Assembly (NCBI RefSeq): GCF_000281085.1
Contig: NZ_AJWM01000041.1
Span: 118,499-182,498, forward strand
Direction of reading: 5' to 3'
Length of the DNA: 64,000 bases
From: Catenovulum agarivorans YM01
GTDB taxonomy: Bacteria; Pseudomonadota; Gammaproteobacteria; Enterobacterales; Alteromonadaceae
The notes beneath the pieces are model-generated. The model did no database searches. It was not told the origin of the DNA and worked only from the letters and a program-made list of their open reading frames with translations. This document shows positions 8,772-17,061 of this stretch, in pieces; within the stretch, counting starts at the first letter, position 1; the number at the start of each line of letters is the position of its first letter. The position numbers and the translations under genes are program-made.

Positions 8772-10256
8772 ATGAATGAGCATAGTTCCCACGTCAAATC
8801 TTTCTGTATCTTAGGGGGCGGCTCTGCTGGCTGGATGACCGCCAGCATGCTCCAGCATGTTTTTCCACAGTATCGAATTTGTTTGGTCGAATCACCTGAA
8901 ATTAAAACAGTTGGCGTTGGCGAAGGCTCTACACCAGCGCTCAAGAGTTTTTTCGAACTCTTGGGGATTAACGAAAGCGAGTGGATGCCACAATGTGACG
9001 CTACATATAAAAACGGAATATTTTTTGATAAGTGGTCAGAGAATCAAGGATATACAAACTATTTCCATGCTTTTCCTTCAATAATAGATAACCATACATT
9101 ACCTCTTTTCATGCATAACTCTACAGCGAGAGTTCGAGGAATAGGCGTTAATGCAAATCCTAATGACTACTTTTTAACCGCCAAACTCGCGCGCGAAAAT
9201 AAACGGCCCATTGCCCAGGAGTCATTTCCTTTCGAGATCAATTACGCATATCACTTTAATTCAGCAAAACTTGCCGACTACTTGCGAATAAGGGCAATTG
9301 CCAATGGCGTTGTGCATGTGCAGGCAGAGGTAGTAAGTAGTGAGTTGTCGGTCACAGGAGATATAGCGAAATTGATTTTAGATTCAGGTGACTCGATAGT
9401 AGCTGATGTCTTTTTCGATTGTTCGGGTATGGCGTCTGCATTAATTCAAAAAGCTCTGAATGTGCAGTTTAGTAGCTATGACAAATTATTGTTTAATGAT
9501 TCCGCTGTTGTGGCACAAACTTGCAATGCAAAGCAAAATATTGGAACTCAAACAATTTCAACCGCAATGAAAGCCGGTTGGAAATGGCAAATTCCTTTGA
9601 CTACGCGTACCGGCAATGGCTATGTATACAGCTCGCGCTACGTTAGTGATGAACTTGCAGAGGATGAGTTTATCAATTCAATTGCGGCTGATTCAAAAAT
9701 AGAAACTAAGTTGTTGAAATTCAAGCTAGGTAGGGTTAACAAGCATTGGCATAAAAATTGTGTTGCAGTTGGCCTTTCGCAAGGCTTTATTGAACCCTTA
9801 GAAGCGACCGCTCTTTATTTAATACAGCAGACTGTAGGTAAATTTATTGATTATTGGCAAAAAGGTCAGGAGTCTTGCGAATACCAAACAAAATTTAACC
9901 AAGAAATAAATTTCCAATTTGATGGCATTCGAGACTATGTAGCCCTTCATTACAAACTAAACTCGCGTACTGATACTAATTATTGGCAAGATAGTCGAGG
10001 TGGTTGGGAAAATATGTCTGATAGTGTTTTGCAGTTGGTAGATTGTTGGAAATCAGGGCAATCAATAGTGCAAAAAGTTAAGGAATTAAAGCTAGACCAA
10101 CATTATCCAGTGTCCTCCTGGTTTACTATATTTTCAGGGCATGGTTTTTATCCACCAGCTAACAAAAATGTTGTGGCGGAACAACAAAAGTATGACTTAA
10201 ATAAGCTGGCAGAATTTATTCGTCGAGCAAGTTTAAATTTTGACTCTGCACAATAA
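8772..10256 (+). CDS. Flavin-dependent (tryptophan-type) halogenase family protein
   Basis: 494 residues. The N-terminus carries the FAD-binding GGGSAGW motif and the EGSTP segment of the family. The two active-site landmarks are present: Lys80 in CDATYKNGIFF corresponds to the catalytic lysine of PrnA/RebH, and GWKWQIP (Trp270, Trp272, Pro275) matches WxWxIP. No signal peptide. Known family reaction: FADH2-dependent halogenation of an electron-rich ring. Relatives are often found beside TonB-dependent receptors in glycan-degrading marine bacteria and Caulobacter-type genomes, where the true substrate is unknown. It follows the mannobiose epimerase after a terminator and has its own promoter region. 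Chemistry is plausible; substrate is unknown. Confidence 0.85.
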   Translation: MNEHSSHVKSFCILGGGSAGWMTASMLQHVFPQYRICLVESPEIKTVGVGEGSTPALKSFFELLGINESEWMPQCDATYKNGIFFDKWSENQGYTNYFHAFPSIIDNHTLPLFMHNSTARVRGIGVNANPNDYFLTAKLARENKRPIAQESFPFEINYAYHFNSAKLADYLRIRAIANGVVHVQAEVVSSELSVTGDIAKLILDSGDSIVADVFFDCSGMASALIQKALNVQFSSYDKLLFNDSAVVAQTCNAKQNIGTQTISTAMKAGWKWQIPLTTRTGNGYVYSSRYVSDELAEDEFINSIAADSKIETKLLKFKLGRVNKHWHKNCVAVGLSQGFIEPLEATALYLIQQTVGKFIDYWQKGQESCEYQTKFNQEINFQFDGIRDYVALHYKLNSRTDTNYWQDSRGGWENMSDSVLQLVDCWKSGQSIVQKVKELKLDQHYPVSSWFTIFSGHGFYPPANKNVVAEQQKYDLNKLAEFIRRASLNFDSAQ

Positions 10257-10280
10257 ACATATACTGTGGCATCCCCAGTT

Positions 10281-11114
10281 TTATTTGAGGTTTAGAATTG
10301 TTAGGTGTGGCTGTTTAACCATAGCCCAGCCTTTGGCTAGATATGGATCGCTAAAAAACAGTTGGTCGAAACTGCCATCTGCTTCAGCAATTTTTAATCC
10401 GTGTAATATTCGCTGCGCCAAAGATGGGTTATCTGGGCTAACGAAAAAAAAGTAACTTGCATCGTAACGTAACACTAGGTGTTTTTCTATTGATAAACCT
10501 GAAAATCGAGATTGCTCCAACTCTTGCCAAACAATATAAGCGCTGCGTGGGAAGTAGTCAGCTCGCTTAGCATGAAACATTTTTATGACTCTATCGTAGT
10601 CTGGCCCAGTAGTTATTTTTAACCCATTCCTACGGAATACTTCCGTATCATGCCAATGTAATGCTGATATTCCAATAAATGCAGACAAATCAGCTAGGCT
10701 AAAAATATGATTAAAGTGATCTTGCCTCTCCGGGTGTATTAATAGTAATTTGTATTGATTGAGTCCTTTAAGTATGTCGAATTTCACCGCGAGTAACTCT
10801 TTCTCTCGTTGTGGGTTTGAGTTACTCCAAAGCACGTCAAAATATTGATTGTCAGCCAATAGTCTTCGCATGCGTTGTTTGGTTGATATGGCGGTTTTGC
10901 GCTCAGTTGTGAATTCGCCAAATTCGTACTTGGATTTTTCTAACGCTAGATGTAATAAATCGGCAAAGTAGTTTGTGCTATCTTCCAAATAAGCTACGTG
11001 GGTAACACACTTACATTCTTGATTGCCTGAGTTAGCATATGCATGTATAGGCATCAGCGACAATAAGCTTTGCAAGATAAATATATATTTTATTAGAGTC
11101 TGGATTGTGTGCAT
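10281..11114 (-). CDS. Orphan periplasmic solute-binding protein (SBP type-II family)
   Basis: 277 residues with a signal peptide ending near HAYANS. The fold resembles extracellular amino-acid/solute-binding proteins. It shares length and ordered blocks with the product at 55668-56501: YFADLLHLALEKS near the start, KGLNQYKLLLIHP in the middle and EADGSFDQLFF near the end. No permease or ATPase is nearby. It is the last of a leftward group (TonB receptor, GH5-like enzyme, esterase, this gene) with gaps of only 56-74 bases and may be co-transcribed. A sensing role is inference. Confidence 0.68.
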   Translation of the reverse strand: MHTIQTLIKYIFILQSLLSLMPIHAYANSGNQECKCVTHVAYLEDSTNYFADLLHLALEKSKYEFGEFTTERKTAISTKQRMRRLLADNQYFDVLWSNSNPQREKELLAVKFDILKGLNQYKLLLIHPERQDHFNHIFSLADLSAFIGISALHWHDTEVFRRNGLKITTGPDYDRVIKMFHAKRADYFPRSAYIVWQELEQSRFSGLSIEKHLVLRYDASYFFFVSPDNPSLAQRILHGLKIAEADGSFDQLFFSDPYLAKGWAMVKQPHLTILNLK

Positions 11115-11188
11115 TCTTTTAAGCCTTATGTAATTAAAATATGCAGCATCCTTGGCTTCGCCTCTAAATGCTTGGGAGCTACCTGAAA

Positions 11189-11959
11189 TTAGTAACTCAA
11201 AAGCCAGTCTAATAGTTTAGGCTCAGCAAAAGCGTTATCCCAACTATTGTGGTATACACCAGAGTAAGAGGTAAATTTAAATTCAGTGTTGTCGTTAAAG
11301 TGTTTTGCGGTACTTTCACTATACGCATAGTCAACTATTTCATCTTTGTCGCCATGAAATATCCATAGGGGCATGTTTTTGCGAATTTTTTTAAGTCTAA
11401 AATCTGGCGCAGCACCACAAATGGCAATTGCAGAACTAAAAGTTGTTGGTAAATGAGTCAAAATTTCATATACACCCATTCCTCCCATACTCAGTCCCAT
11501 TACATATAATTTATCGTTGTCGACATAATTTTTTTGTTTTACTTGTTCAACAAGCTGTATCAGAGCTCGCATTGAGTGTGTTTTAGGTAACTTTTGGTTG
11601 AAGTCTAACGTTAGTGGTCTTGTTGTTCTGTCAACCTTCACCGCAGCCCAATAATCATCTTTTGGGACTTGCGGGATGATGGTAATAACTTGGTGAGAAG
11701 CCCGAAATTTCGAATTCAAAAATATATTAGCCCCATGAGTAAGCTGTTTTTTATTGTCGCTTCCTCTTTCGCCAGCGCCATGTAAGAAAAAAACCACTGG
11801 GTATTCTTTATCGGTGGTGAAGTTGCGTGGATATAAGATGCGGTAGTCTAGTGCTAATTGGTCGTGTGAGAAGGTCGCAAATTGAAACAATTCAATTGGC
11901 GCGCTTTTGACAGGAATACTGATGGTTAAAACAAAGAGAAAAGGTAGCAATAGTTTCAT
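11189..11959 (-). CDS. Secreted alpha/beta-hydrolase, probable carbohydrate esterase
   Basis: 256 residues with a signal peptide (cleavage near IPVKSA). The fold is that of the PHB-depolymerase/CE1-like alpha/beta hydrolases. Visible parts are FFLHGAGERG (oxyanion region), nucleophile Ser157 in GLSMGG, Asp206 in HGDKDEIVDY and His237 in YHNSWDN, so the triad is complete. In a mannan locus the natural job would be removal of acetyl groups from acetylated (gluco)mannan. This is inference; a feruloyl esterase or peptidase activity cannot be excluded. It lies between the GH5-like lipoprotein gene and the binding-protein gene on the same strand. Confidence 0.78.
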   Translation of the reverse strand: MKLLLPFLFVLTISIPVKSAPIELFQFATFSHDQLALDYRILYPRNFTTDKEYPVVFFLHGAGERGSDNKKQLTHGANIFLNSKFRASHQVITIIPQVPKDDYWAAVKVDRTTRPLTLDFNQKLPKTHSMRALIQLVEQVKQKNYVDNDKLYVMGLSMGGMGVYEILTHLPTTFSSAIAICGAAPDFRLKKIRKNMPLWIFHGDKDEIVDYAYSESTAKHFNDNTEFKFTSYSGVYHNSWDNAFAEPKLLDWLLSY

Positions 11960-11981
11960 ATTAAGCCCAATAATTTATTTG

Positions 11982-12004
11982 AAGGCCATTAAGTTAATGG
12001 CCTT
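11982..12004 (-). terminator. Hairpin between the GH5-like gene and the esterase gene
   Basis: A perfect nine-base-pair stem (AAGGCCATT/AATGGCCTT) with a five-base loop, just past the stop of the GH5-like gene. No strong T tract follows, so it may attenuate or protect mRNA ends rather than fully stop transcription. Confidence 0.55.
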
Positions 12005-12015
12005 ATTGAAGAAAG

Positions 12016-13719
12016 CTACAGGTCAAATATAAAGACTAGGTCTTGGCCTGCGGCTATTGTTTGATAGGTATCATCAGTCGAATCTATGAAACTACCTGTC
12101 TCACAGTCGTATACCGCGTGAGGTTTAGCCAGAGAAGGGTGGCCCGTTAATGTAAATTTTTGTTGAATGTCTGTTGCATTGTACACATAGGCAAAAATAT
12201 GGTTACCATTATTAACAGCTAGCGTTGTTAAGCTGACATTAGGGTTGTTTAACGTTTGCTCACGTATATAACCATTGCCGCTTGTTAGCATTAATTGATT
12301 AATTTTTTGCACATTTGCAAAGTATTCAGTTGTGCCATTCTCATCAAAATATTCCCACCACCAACTAAGTGGCATAACAGGTGTTGGCGAGAAAATACCG
12401 TACCATAAACCGCGTTTGAAGTCGCTTACCATTAACTCTTTGAAATCGTCAAAGTTTTTACTCCAATCCCACTCTGCACTAAATTCGCCGGCAAAATACG
12501 GTTTGTCGTGATGTTTAACAAATTTATTAACTATTTCTGGAATTCTATTAGTGACCTTGTACAAGTGGCTTTGGTTTAGGTCGATATCTTTTATATCAAA
12601 CAGCCCAGTTACACCGCGATGAGAAATACTTGTTGTAATCAGATGTTGATGTGGGTCAATAGATTTGAGATAAGCACTCATTTCGGTATGCCACGCGGTA
12701 ATTATATCATCAGCTATGTGCTGCTCTTCACCATGATACATAGCGTTATCAATTTCGTTAAAGAACTCCCAAGCCGCAATGGAAGGAGAGTGACTCCATT
12801 TACCAACTAAAAATCTAAGCTTGTCTTTGTATCTTTGTTTGGCTTTTGGATTTACAAAGAAATCCTCAACTGAAGACGCAGGCCCACCATTTGCTTGATT
12901 GTAGCTGTTTAGCGCCCAGCCGTTGCCATCGAAACCTGCATGGCTATCCATTGACAGAATAATTTTTATGTCATATTTCGTTGCAAGTGAAATCAGATCA
13001 TCCATACGGTCAGTACCTGAACGGTTAAATCTTTGCGCATCGTCTGAATAGCGAGAGGCATTTTTAACTGTTTTCCAATCTACTGGCAGGTTCCAATAGA
13101 TCATCCAAGTCCGGATAATGTTTGCGCCTTGCTGATTTAATTTTGCGAGGATCTCGTCATAGTTAAAACGCTTTTGCTCATGTAGTTCCTTGAAGTACCT
13201 GGAATCATCTTCGTCGCGAGCTTCCCAGCCAAAGTTTTCACCAATGCCTCTAAACAATTCTCCATTGCTATACTTGAAAGTCCAATTGTCTTTGCTCTCT
13301 ATGAACCCTTTTGCATCAGAAGGTTTTACTGTGAAATTGTATATTAAGCTTTCACCCGTTACTTTGCCGTCGTCAGTTAAAACGGCGTGAACTTGATATG
13401 AGCCAGTCTCTTTAGGGGATAATTTAAATCTCCACAGTGAAGTTTCTAGGCTTTTTCCGTCAACATAATAACCAGGTAACGAAAGCTTTTTATTGCTAGG
13501 CGTAACAATTTTAAGATCTAGGGCTACATCGTCCGATGAATAAGGATCTTGCCATTCAGCAATTAACTGACTATCAAACGAGACAGTTTCAAATTGATTG
13601 ATTGACGATTTGTTGTCGAAAGCATTCGAAGTTAAAGATTTAATTGGGCTCTGGTCATCACCTGAAAGGCTGCAGCCAGTAACCAGCATCGCTGAAAGTA
13701 AAATTAAAGTTTTGTTCAT
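12016..13719 (-). CDS. Lipoprotein DUF5060 + GH5-like glycosidase, probable mannan-active
   Basis: 567 residues. The lipobox LVTGC at Cys16 marks it as a lipoprotein. Residues ~40-135 form a beta-rich N-terminal domain of the DUF5060 type that precedes GH5-like barrels. The TIM barrel follows with the acid/base Glu322 in EFFNEIDN and nucleophile Glu412 in FAGEFSAEW; a short beta domain closes the chain. Clan GH-A retaining mechanism is therefore expected. Mannanase or exo-mannosidase activity is inferred from its place directly after the TonB receptor and among mannanases; the exact subfamily is not recognised. Same strand as the receptor, 65 bases downstream. Confidence 0.8.
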   Translation of the reverse strand: MNKTLILLSAMLVTGCSLSGDDQSPIKSLTSNAFDNKSSINQFETVSFDSQLIAEWQDPYSSDDVALDLKIVTPSNKKLSLPGYYVDGKSLETSLWRFKLSPKETGSYQVHAVLTDDGKVTGESLIYNFTVKPSDAKGFIESKDNWTFKYSNGELFRGIGENFGWEARDEDDSRYFKELHEQKRFNYDEILAKLNQQGANIIRTWMIYWNLPVDWKTVKNASRYSDDAQRFNRSGTDRMDDLISLATKYDIKIILSMDSHAGFDGNGWALNSYNQANGGPASSVEDFFVNPKAKQRYKDKLRFLVGKWSHSPSIAAWEFFNEIDNAMYHGEEQHIADDIITAWHTEMSAYLKSIDPHQHLITTSISHRGVTGLFDIKDIDLNQSHLYKVTNRIPEIVNKFVKHHDKPYFAGEFSAEWDWSKNFDDFKELMVSDFKRGLWYGIFSPTPVMPLSWWWEYFDENGTTEYFANVQKINQLMLTSGNGYIREQTLNNPNVSLTTLAVNNGNHIFAYVYNATDIQQKFTLTGHPSLAKPHAVYDCETGSFIDSTDDTYQTIAAGQDLVFIFDL

Positions 13720-13745
13720 TTTTACACCATAGACAATTGCAATAT

Positions 13746-13770
13746 GGGGCCTGAGATATTCAGACCCCCT
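13746..13770 (-). terminator. Hairpin after the TonB receptor gene
   Basis: An imperfect stem (GGGGCCTGA against TCAGACCCC, one mismatch) with a four-base loop in the 65-base gap downstream of the receptor. It resembles a terminator or attenuator; T-tract is weak. Confidence 0.5.
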
Positions 13771-13784
13771 AATTTATTTATTTT

Positions 13785-16721
13785 CTAAAATTTAGCTCGT
13801 ACTCCCAATGTATATCGTGCTTCGAAAACGTTTTGGTTGACCTTAACATCTTCCCATTGCATATAGGTGCTTTCGAATTCTTTGGTTAAATTTTGCCCTT
13901 GTAGGTAGACCTCAAAATTATCATTTATTTGATAATTAACAGACGCATCGACATACTTAGTCGGAGACGTCATATATGCTGCAAAGTGGCCATCAATACC
14001 AGGAACGCCATTAAATCTTTCGCTGCGGTAGTTGTATGCGATACGAGCTTGTAAATTGTCTTTTTGATACCAAAGTATTGCATTTAACTGATGCTCTGAG
14101 TTATCAGTCATGATCATACTTTTGCCGTAGAAATCTTGATTACCACCATCACCTGTCGACCAAGTGTAATTGACGGTTGAGCCTAAACCGCTCAAGAAAC
14201 CCGGTAAAAATTCATAACCTTGCTGGTAACCAAACTCGATACCTTCAAGAGATAAACCTTCACCATTTGTCGGGTATGCATAAGGTAATCCATTGTTGCG
14301 GACAACACCGTCTGAATCTGGGATATCCATAATTAATTCACTGCTGACAGTCATAGGAGCGCTTTCAATGTCTAACTTGTATGCACCGATACTGATTATA
14401 CCCTCATCGTTAAAATACCATTCCAAACTAACATCAAGATTTTTAGAGCTCCACGGATTTAACTCAGGGTTACCGCTCACGTCGACACGTTGAGCTTGAA
14501 ATACACCTTTAAGTTCTTCGTTGCCATAAGGTGTCATGGTTACTTTCGAACCAGCGCCTAGCAACCGTGCGTCTAACTGAGTTAGATTCTCTGTATATGA
14601 AAAACGCAATTTAAGGTTTTGCATTAAATCAAAATTCAAATTTACTCGTGGTAAATAATCTAACGTTTCTTTACTGGTTACTGTTGTACCCACTTTTGGA
14701 CCAGGTGCACCAGCTACCGCATTGTATTGCTCGCCATCAACTACCAGGAATGAAGTATTACCGCCACTATAACCGGTTACGTCTATGGTGCTGCTAACTG
14801 CTTGAACACCAAAATTTGCGTTAAAAGGCACTAATAATTCGCCACTTAGATTAGCTTGTAAATAGAATGTCTTAATGTCTTCTTCAACTTTATATGAATT
14901 GAACCAGTTGTTTGCTTTAACATTACCTGGGTAAATTGAATCTTGGAAGGCTAATGCATCAGACATGACTTCTGGGTTTATAAAGAAGAAACTTTGGCCA
15001 TTGCTGGCAGGCCCGAAATCAGAAACCTCGTGTATATAACCCATATCAGCTAATTCTTCGTAACCTATGTAACGACCGATTGTATCGCCAGTTCCAGCAT
15101 CTACAGCAATACCTGAATCTTTCCATTTAGCATAAGATGTTAACACTTCACCACTGTTGTCATTGAGTTTACGTGTGAATGGCGCGGCTAAGTCATAATT
15201 GTTTGAAATAACTTCGCGCTTCGCGATTCTTGCACCAAATTCAATAGATGCCATGTCAACAAAAGAAAAACTTCCGTCAAATTCGTACTTACCATCAAGG
15301 CGTAAAGCGTCAAGGCTTGCTTCGTCAAGATGGTTATTTTCGGAGAATGTAGACACTAAAGCATATTGGCTCATATCCGTACCAAAACCTTCAGGGAAAG
15401 TAAAAGTCGGGAATTCACCTCTTGTGTCTACTTCGATAGTAACATCTTCAGGGCCCCAGCCACCTGGGTTAGCAACTTCTTCCACGCCATCGACACGACG
15501 GTTTAAATTTTGTTGTGCACCGCTAGTTGCATATGCATCAGCATAATTGTATGTATTGTCGCTGGTTGCTTTACCATGAACGTATCTCACTGTACCTTTC
15601 AGGTTGTCAGATACAAATACATTGGCTTGTAAATTTAAATTCAATGAATCACGTTTACTAGTAACAGCTTCACCTTTTGATAAAACTCGGGGCGCAACAA
15701 TATTGAAATGATCTGTGGTATAGAAATCTTCACCTTCATGTCCTGGGTTTACACGACCTTGGCCATGATTTGTATATTCGATTGGCTCAATAAATCCACT
15801 CCATTTTTGCCAAGCATTGTCCACGACTAAACCATTTGCATGATCATTGTTTTCCATTTCGGTATAAAACACATCAGCGACTAATTCGACTTGGTCATTT
15901 AAGTAATATTGAAAGGTTGCAGATGCACCTAAGCGATCACGCTTGGCTGTTTTGTTGGTAATACCATAATCTATGTTGCCAAATAAAACGTCTTGTTCAC
16001 CATCTTCATTTACATCCATATGATAACCACGGTAAATCCAATCGCCGAACATGCCATAGCGGAAGTTTGCAAGCGTTGCATCTGATTTTGAAATGGTTGC
16101 AATAACCCCAAAATCATCTTGTTTGAATCCTGCGAAAGCGGTTAGTTTTTTACCTACATCATCAGTGTAATTACCTTTTGAGCCTTCAGCTGAGCCAACA
16201 AAAGTCCATCCATCATCCAAGTTTAATGGGCGGCGACTCTTTAGATTAACTGTGCCAGATATACCACCTGACATTAAATTAGCTTCTGACGATTTATAAA
16301 CAGCTACGCCGCCTAATAATTCCGCAGGTACATCGCTAAAGTCAGGTTGTAAACCGGTAATTGCCCCCGTGCTAATAAACTGCTCACCGTTTAATAATGT
16401 AGTGACTTGAGATAAACCTCGAACGTTTACACTAGCACCTTCACCGGCCGAGCGTCTTATTTGTATGCCTGTTACACGCTGAAGAGAATCCGCGATTGTA
16501 ATATCTGGTAACTTACCTATGTCTTCTGCTGTAATCGCGTCTATTACAGAGCCTGCGTTTCTTTTGTCCGCGACTGATTTAATCAGTGAACCACGGATAC
16601 CCGTGACGTTAATTACTTCGGTTTGTTCTTCTAAGTTTTCTGCAGCTAACGCTGTTGGAGCTATAATTTGTAGTAGTGCTGTCGTAACACCAGTTGCAAG
16701 TAGTGTTCTTTTGAAGTTCAT
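13785..16721 (-). CDS. TonB-dependent receptor, probable manno-oligosaccharide importer
   Basis: About 978 residues. Signal peptide (cleaved near PTALAAE), then a plug domain that begins VTGIRGSLIKSVADKRNAG, the pattern of the large proteobacterial receptor family TIGR01782. NVRGLSQVTTLLNG and GGVAVYKSSEANLMSGGISG are plug landmarks; the C-terminus ends RYTLGVRAKF, a typical outer-membrane barrel end with aromatic last residue. Start at 16721 gives a compact signal peptide; an upstream ATG at 16736 adds five residues. It diverges from the GH26 lipoprotein gene, and each has an ACCGGT operator, which ties it to mannan. TonB/ExbBD genes are not in the window. Confidence 0.92.
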   Translation of the reverse strand: MNFKRTLLATGVTTALLQIIAPTALAAENLEEQTEVINVTGIRGSLIKSVADKRNAGSVIDAITAEDIGKLPDITIADSLQRVTGIQIRRSAGEGASVNVRGLSQVTTLLNGEQFISTGAITGLQPDFSDVPAELLGGVAVYKSSEANLMSGGISGTVNLKSRRPLNLDDGWTFVGSAEGSKGNYTDDVGKKLTAFAGFKQDDFGVIATISKSDATLANFRYGMFGDWIYRGYHMDVNEDGEQDVLFGNIDYGITNKTAKRDRLGASATFQYYLNDQVELVADVFYTEMENNDHANGLVVDNAWQKWSGFIEPIEYTNHGQGRVNPGHEGEDFYTTDHFNIVAPRVLSKGEAVTSKRDSLNLNLQANVFVSDNLKGTVRYVHGKATSDNTYNYADAYATSGAQQNLNRRVDGVEEVANPGGWGPEDVTIEVDTRGEFPTFTFPEGFGTDMSQYALVSTFSENNHLDEASLDALRLDGKYEFDGSFSFVDMASIEFGARIAKREVISNNYDLAAPFTRKLNDNSGEVLTSYAKWKDSGIAVDAGTGDTIGRYIGYEELADMGYIHEVSDFGPASNGQSFFFINPEVMSDALAFQDSIYPGNVKANNWFNSYKVEEDIKTFYLQANLSGELLVPFNANFGVQAVSSTIDVTGYSGGNTSFLVVDGEQYNAVAGAPGPKVGTTVTSKETLDYLPRVNLNFDLMQNLKLRFSYTENLTQLDARLLGAGSKVTMTPYGNEELKGVFQAQRVDVSGNPELNPWSSKNLDVSLEWYFNDEGIISIGAYKLDIESAPMTVSSELIMDIPDSDGVVRNNGLPYAYPTNGEGLSLEGIEFGYQQGYEFLPGFLSGLGSTVNYTWSTGDGGNQDFYGKSMIMTDNSEHQLNAILWYQKDNLQARIAYNYRSERFNGVPGIDGHFAAYMTSPTKYVDASVNYQINDNFEVYLQGQNLTKEFESTYMQWEDVKVNQNVFEARYTLGVRAKF

Positions 16722-16755
16722 AAAATATGTACCCATATTAGTATTGTAAATTTAA

Positions 16756-16769
16756 GAAAACCGGTTACA
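16756..16769. promoter_or_regulatory. LacI-type operator for the TonB receptor
   Basis: GAAAACCGGTTACA keeps the core and the right half-site. It lies 35 bases upstream of the receptor start, where the promoter should be. Confidence 0.72.
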
Positions 16770-16945
16770 TAAATTGGGTGGCATTACACCTAAAAAATGT
16801 GATGGTTTAGGCTAATTTAAATCAAAAAAGGTAACTATTCAATTAAAAATATGTAAAAAAATAGGAAAAAAAACTAGCAGTAAGTAATTTGTATTGATTT
16901 TTATAAAAAAAGTAACTTTTTTGTAAAATATATATATTTTTAATT

Positions 16946-16959
16946 TGTAACGGGTTACT
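16946..16959. promoter_or_regulatory. LacI-type operator for GH26 lipoprotein
   Basis: TGTAACGGGTTACT differs from the consensus at one core base and the last base. It lies about 100 bases before the GH26 start in the 340-base divergent gap with the receptor. The rest of the gap is very AT-rich with A/T tracts that would make a flexible promoter region. Confidence 0.68.
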
Positions 16960-17061
16960 TATTTTGTTATTGTTTTTGTCAAGTCAGCATGATGAGGCGT
17001 TCGTAAGCATTTTAGTGCGACTTACTAGCTTTTTATTTTTGCTTTATTTTGGAGTAAATGA

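Noticed and set aside
8772..10256. Reading the halogenase-like gene as part of tryptophan or antibiotic metabolism
   Set aside because: No biosynthetic genes lie nearby; only the family and active-site motifs are supported, not the substrate.
14768..14781. TATAACCGGTTACG inside the TonB receptor gene, a good match to the operator palindrome
   Set aside because: It encodes the V-T-G-Y residues of the receptor and is far from any start. An auxiliary operator cannot be excluded, but coding use explains it, so it is not listed as regulatory.
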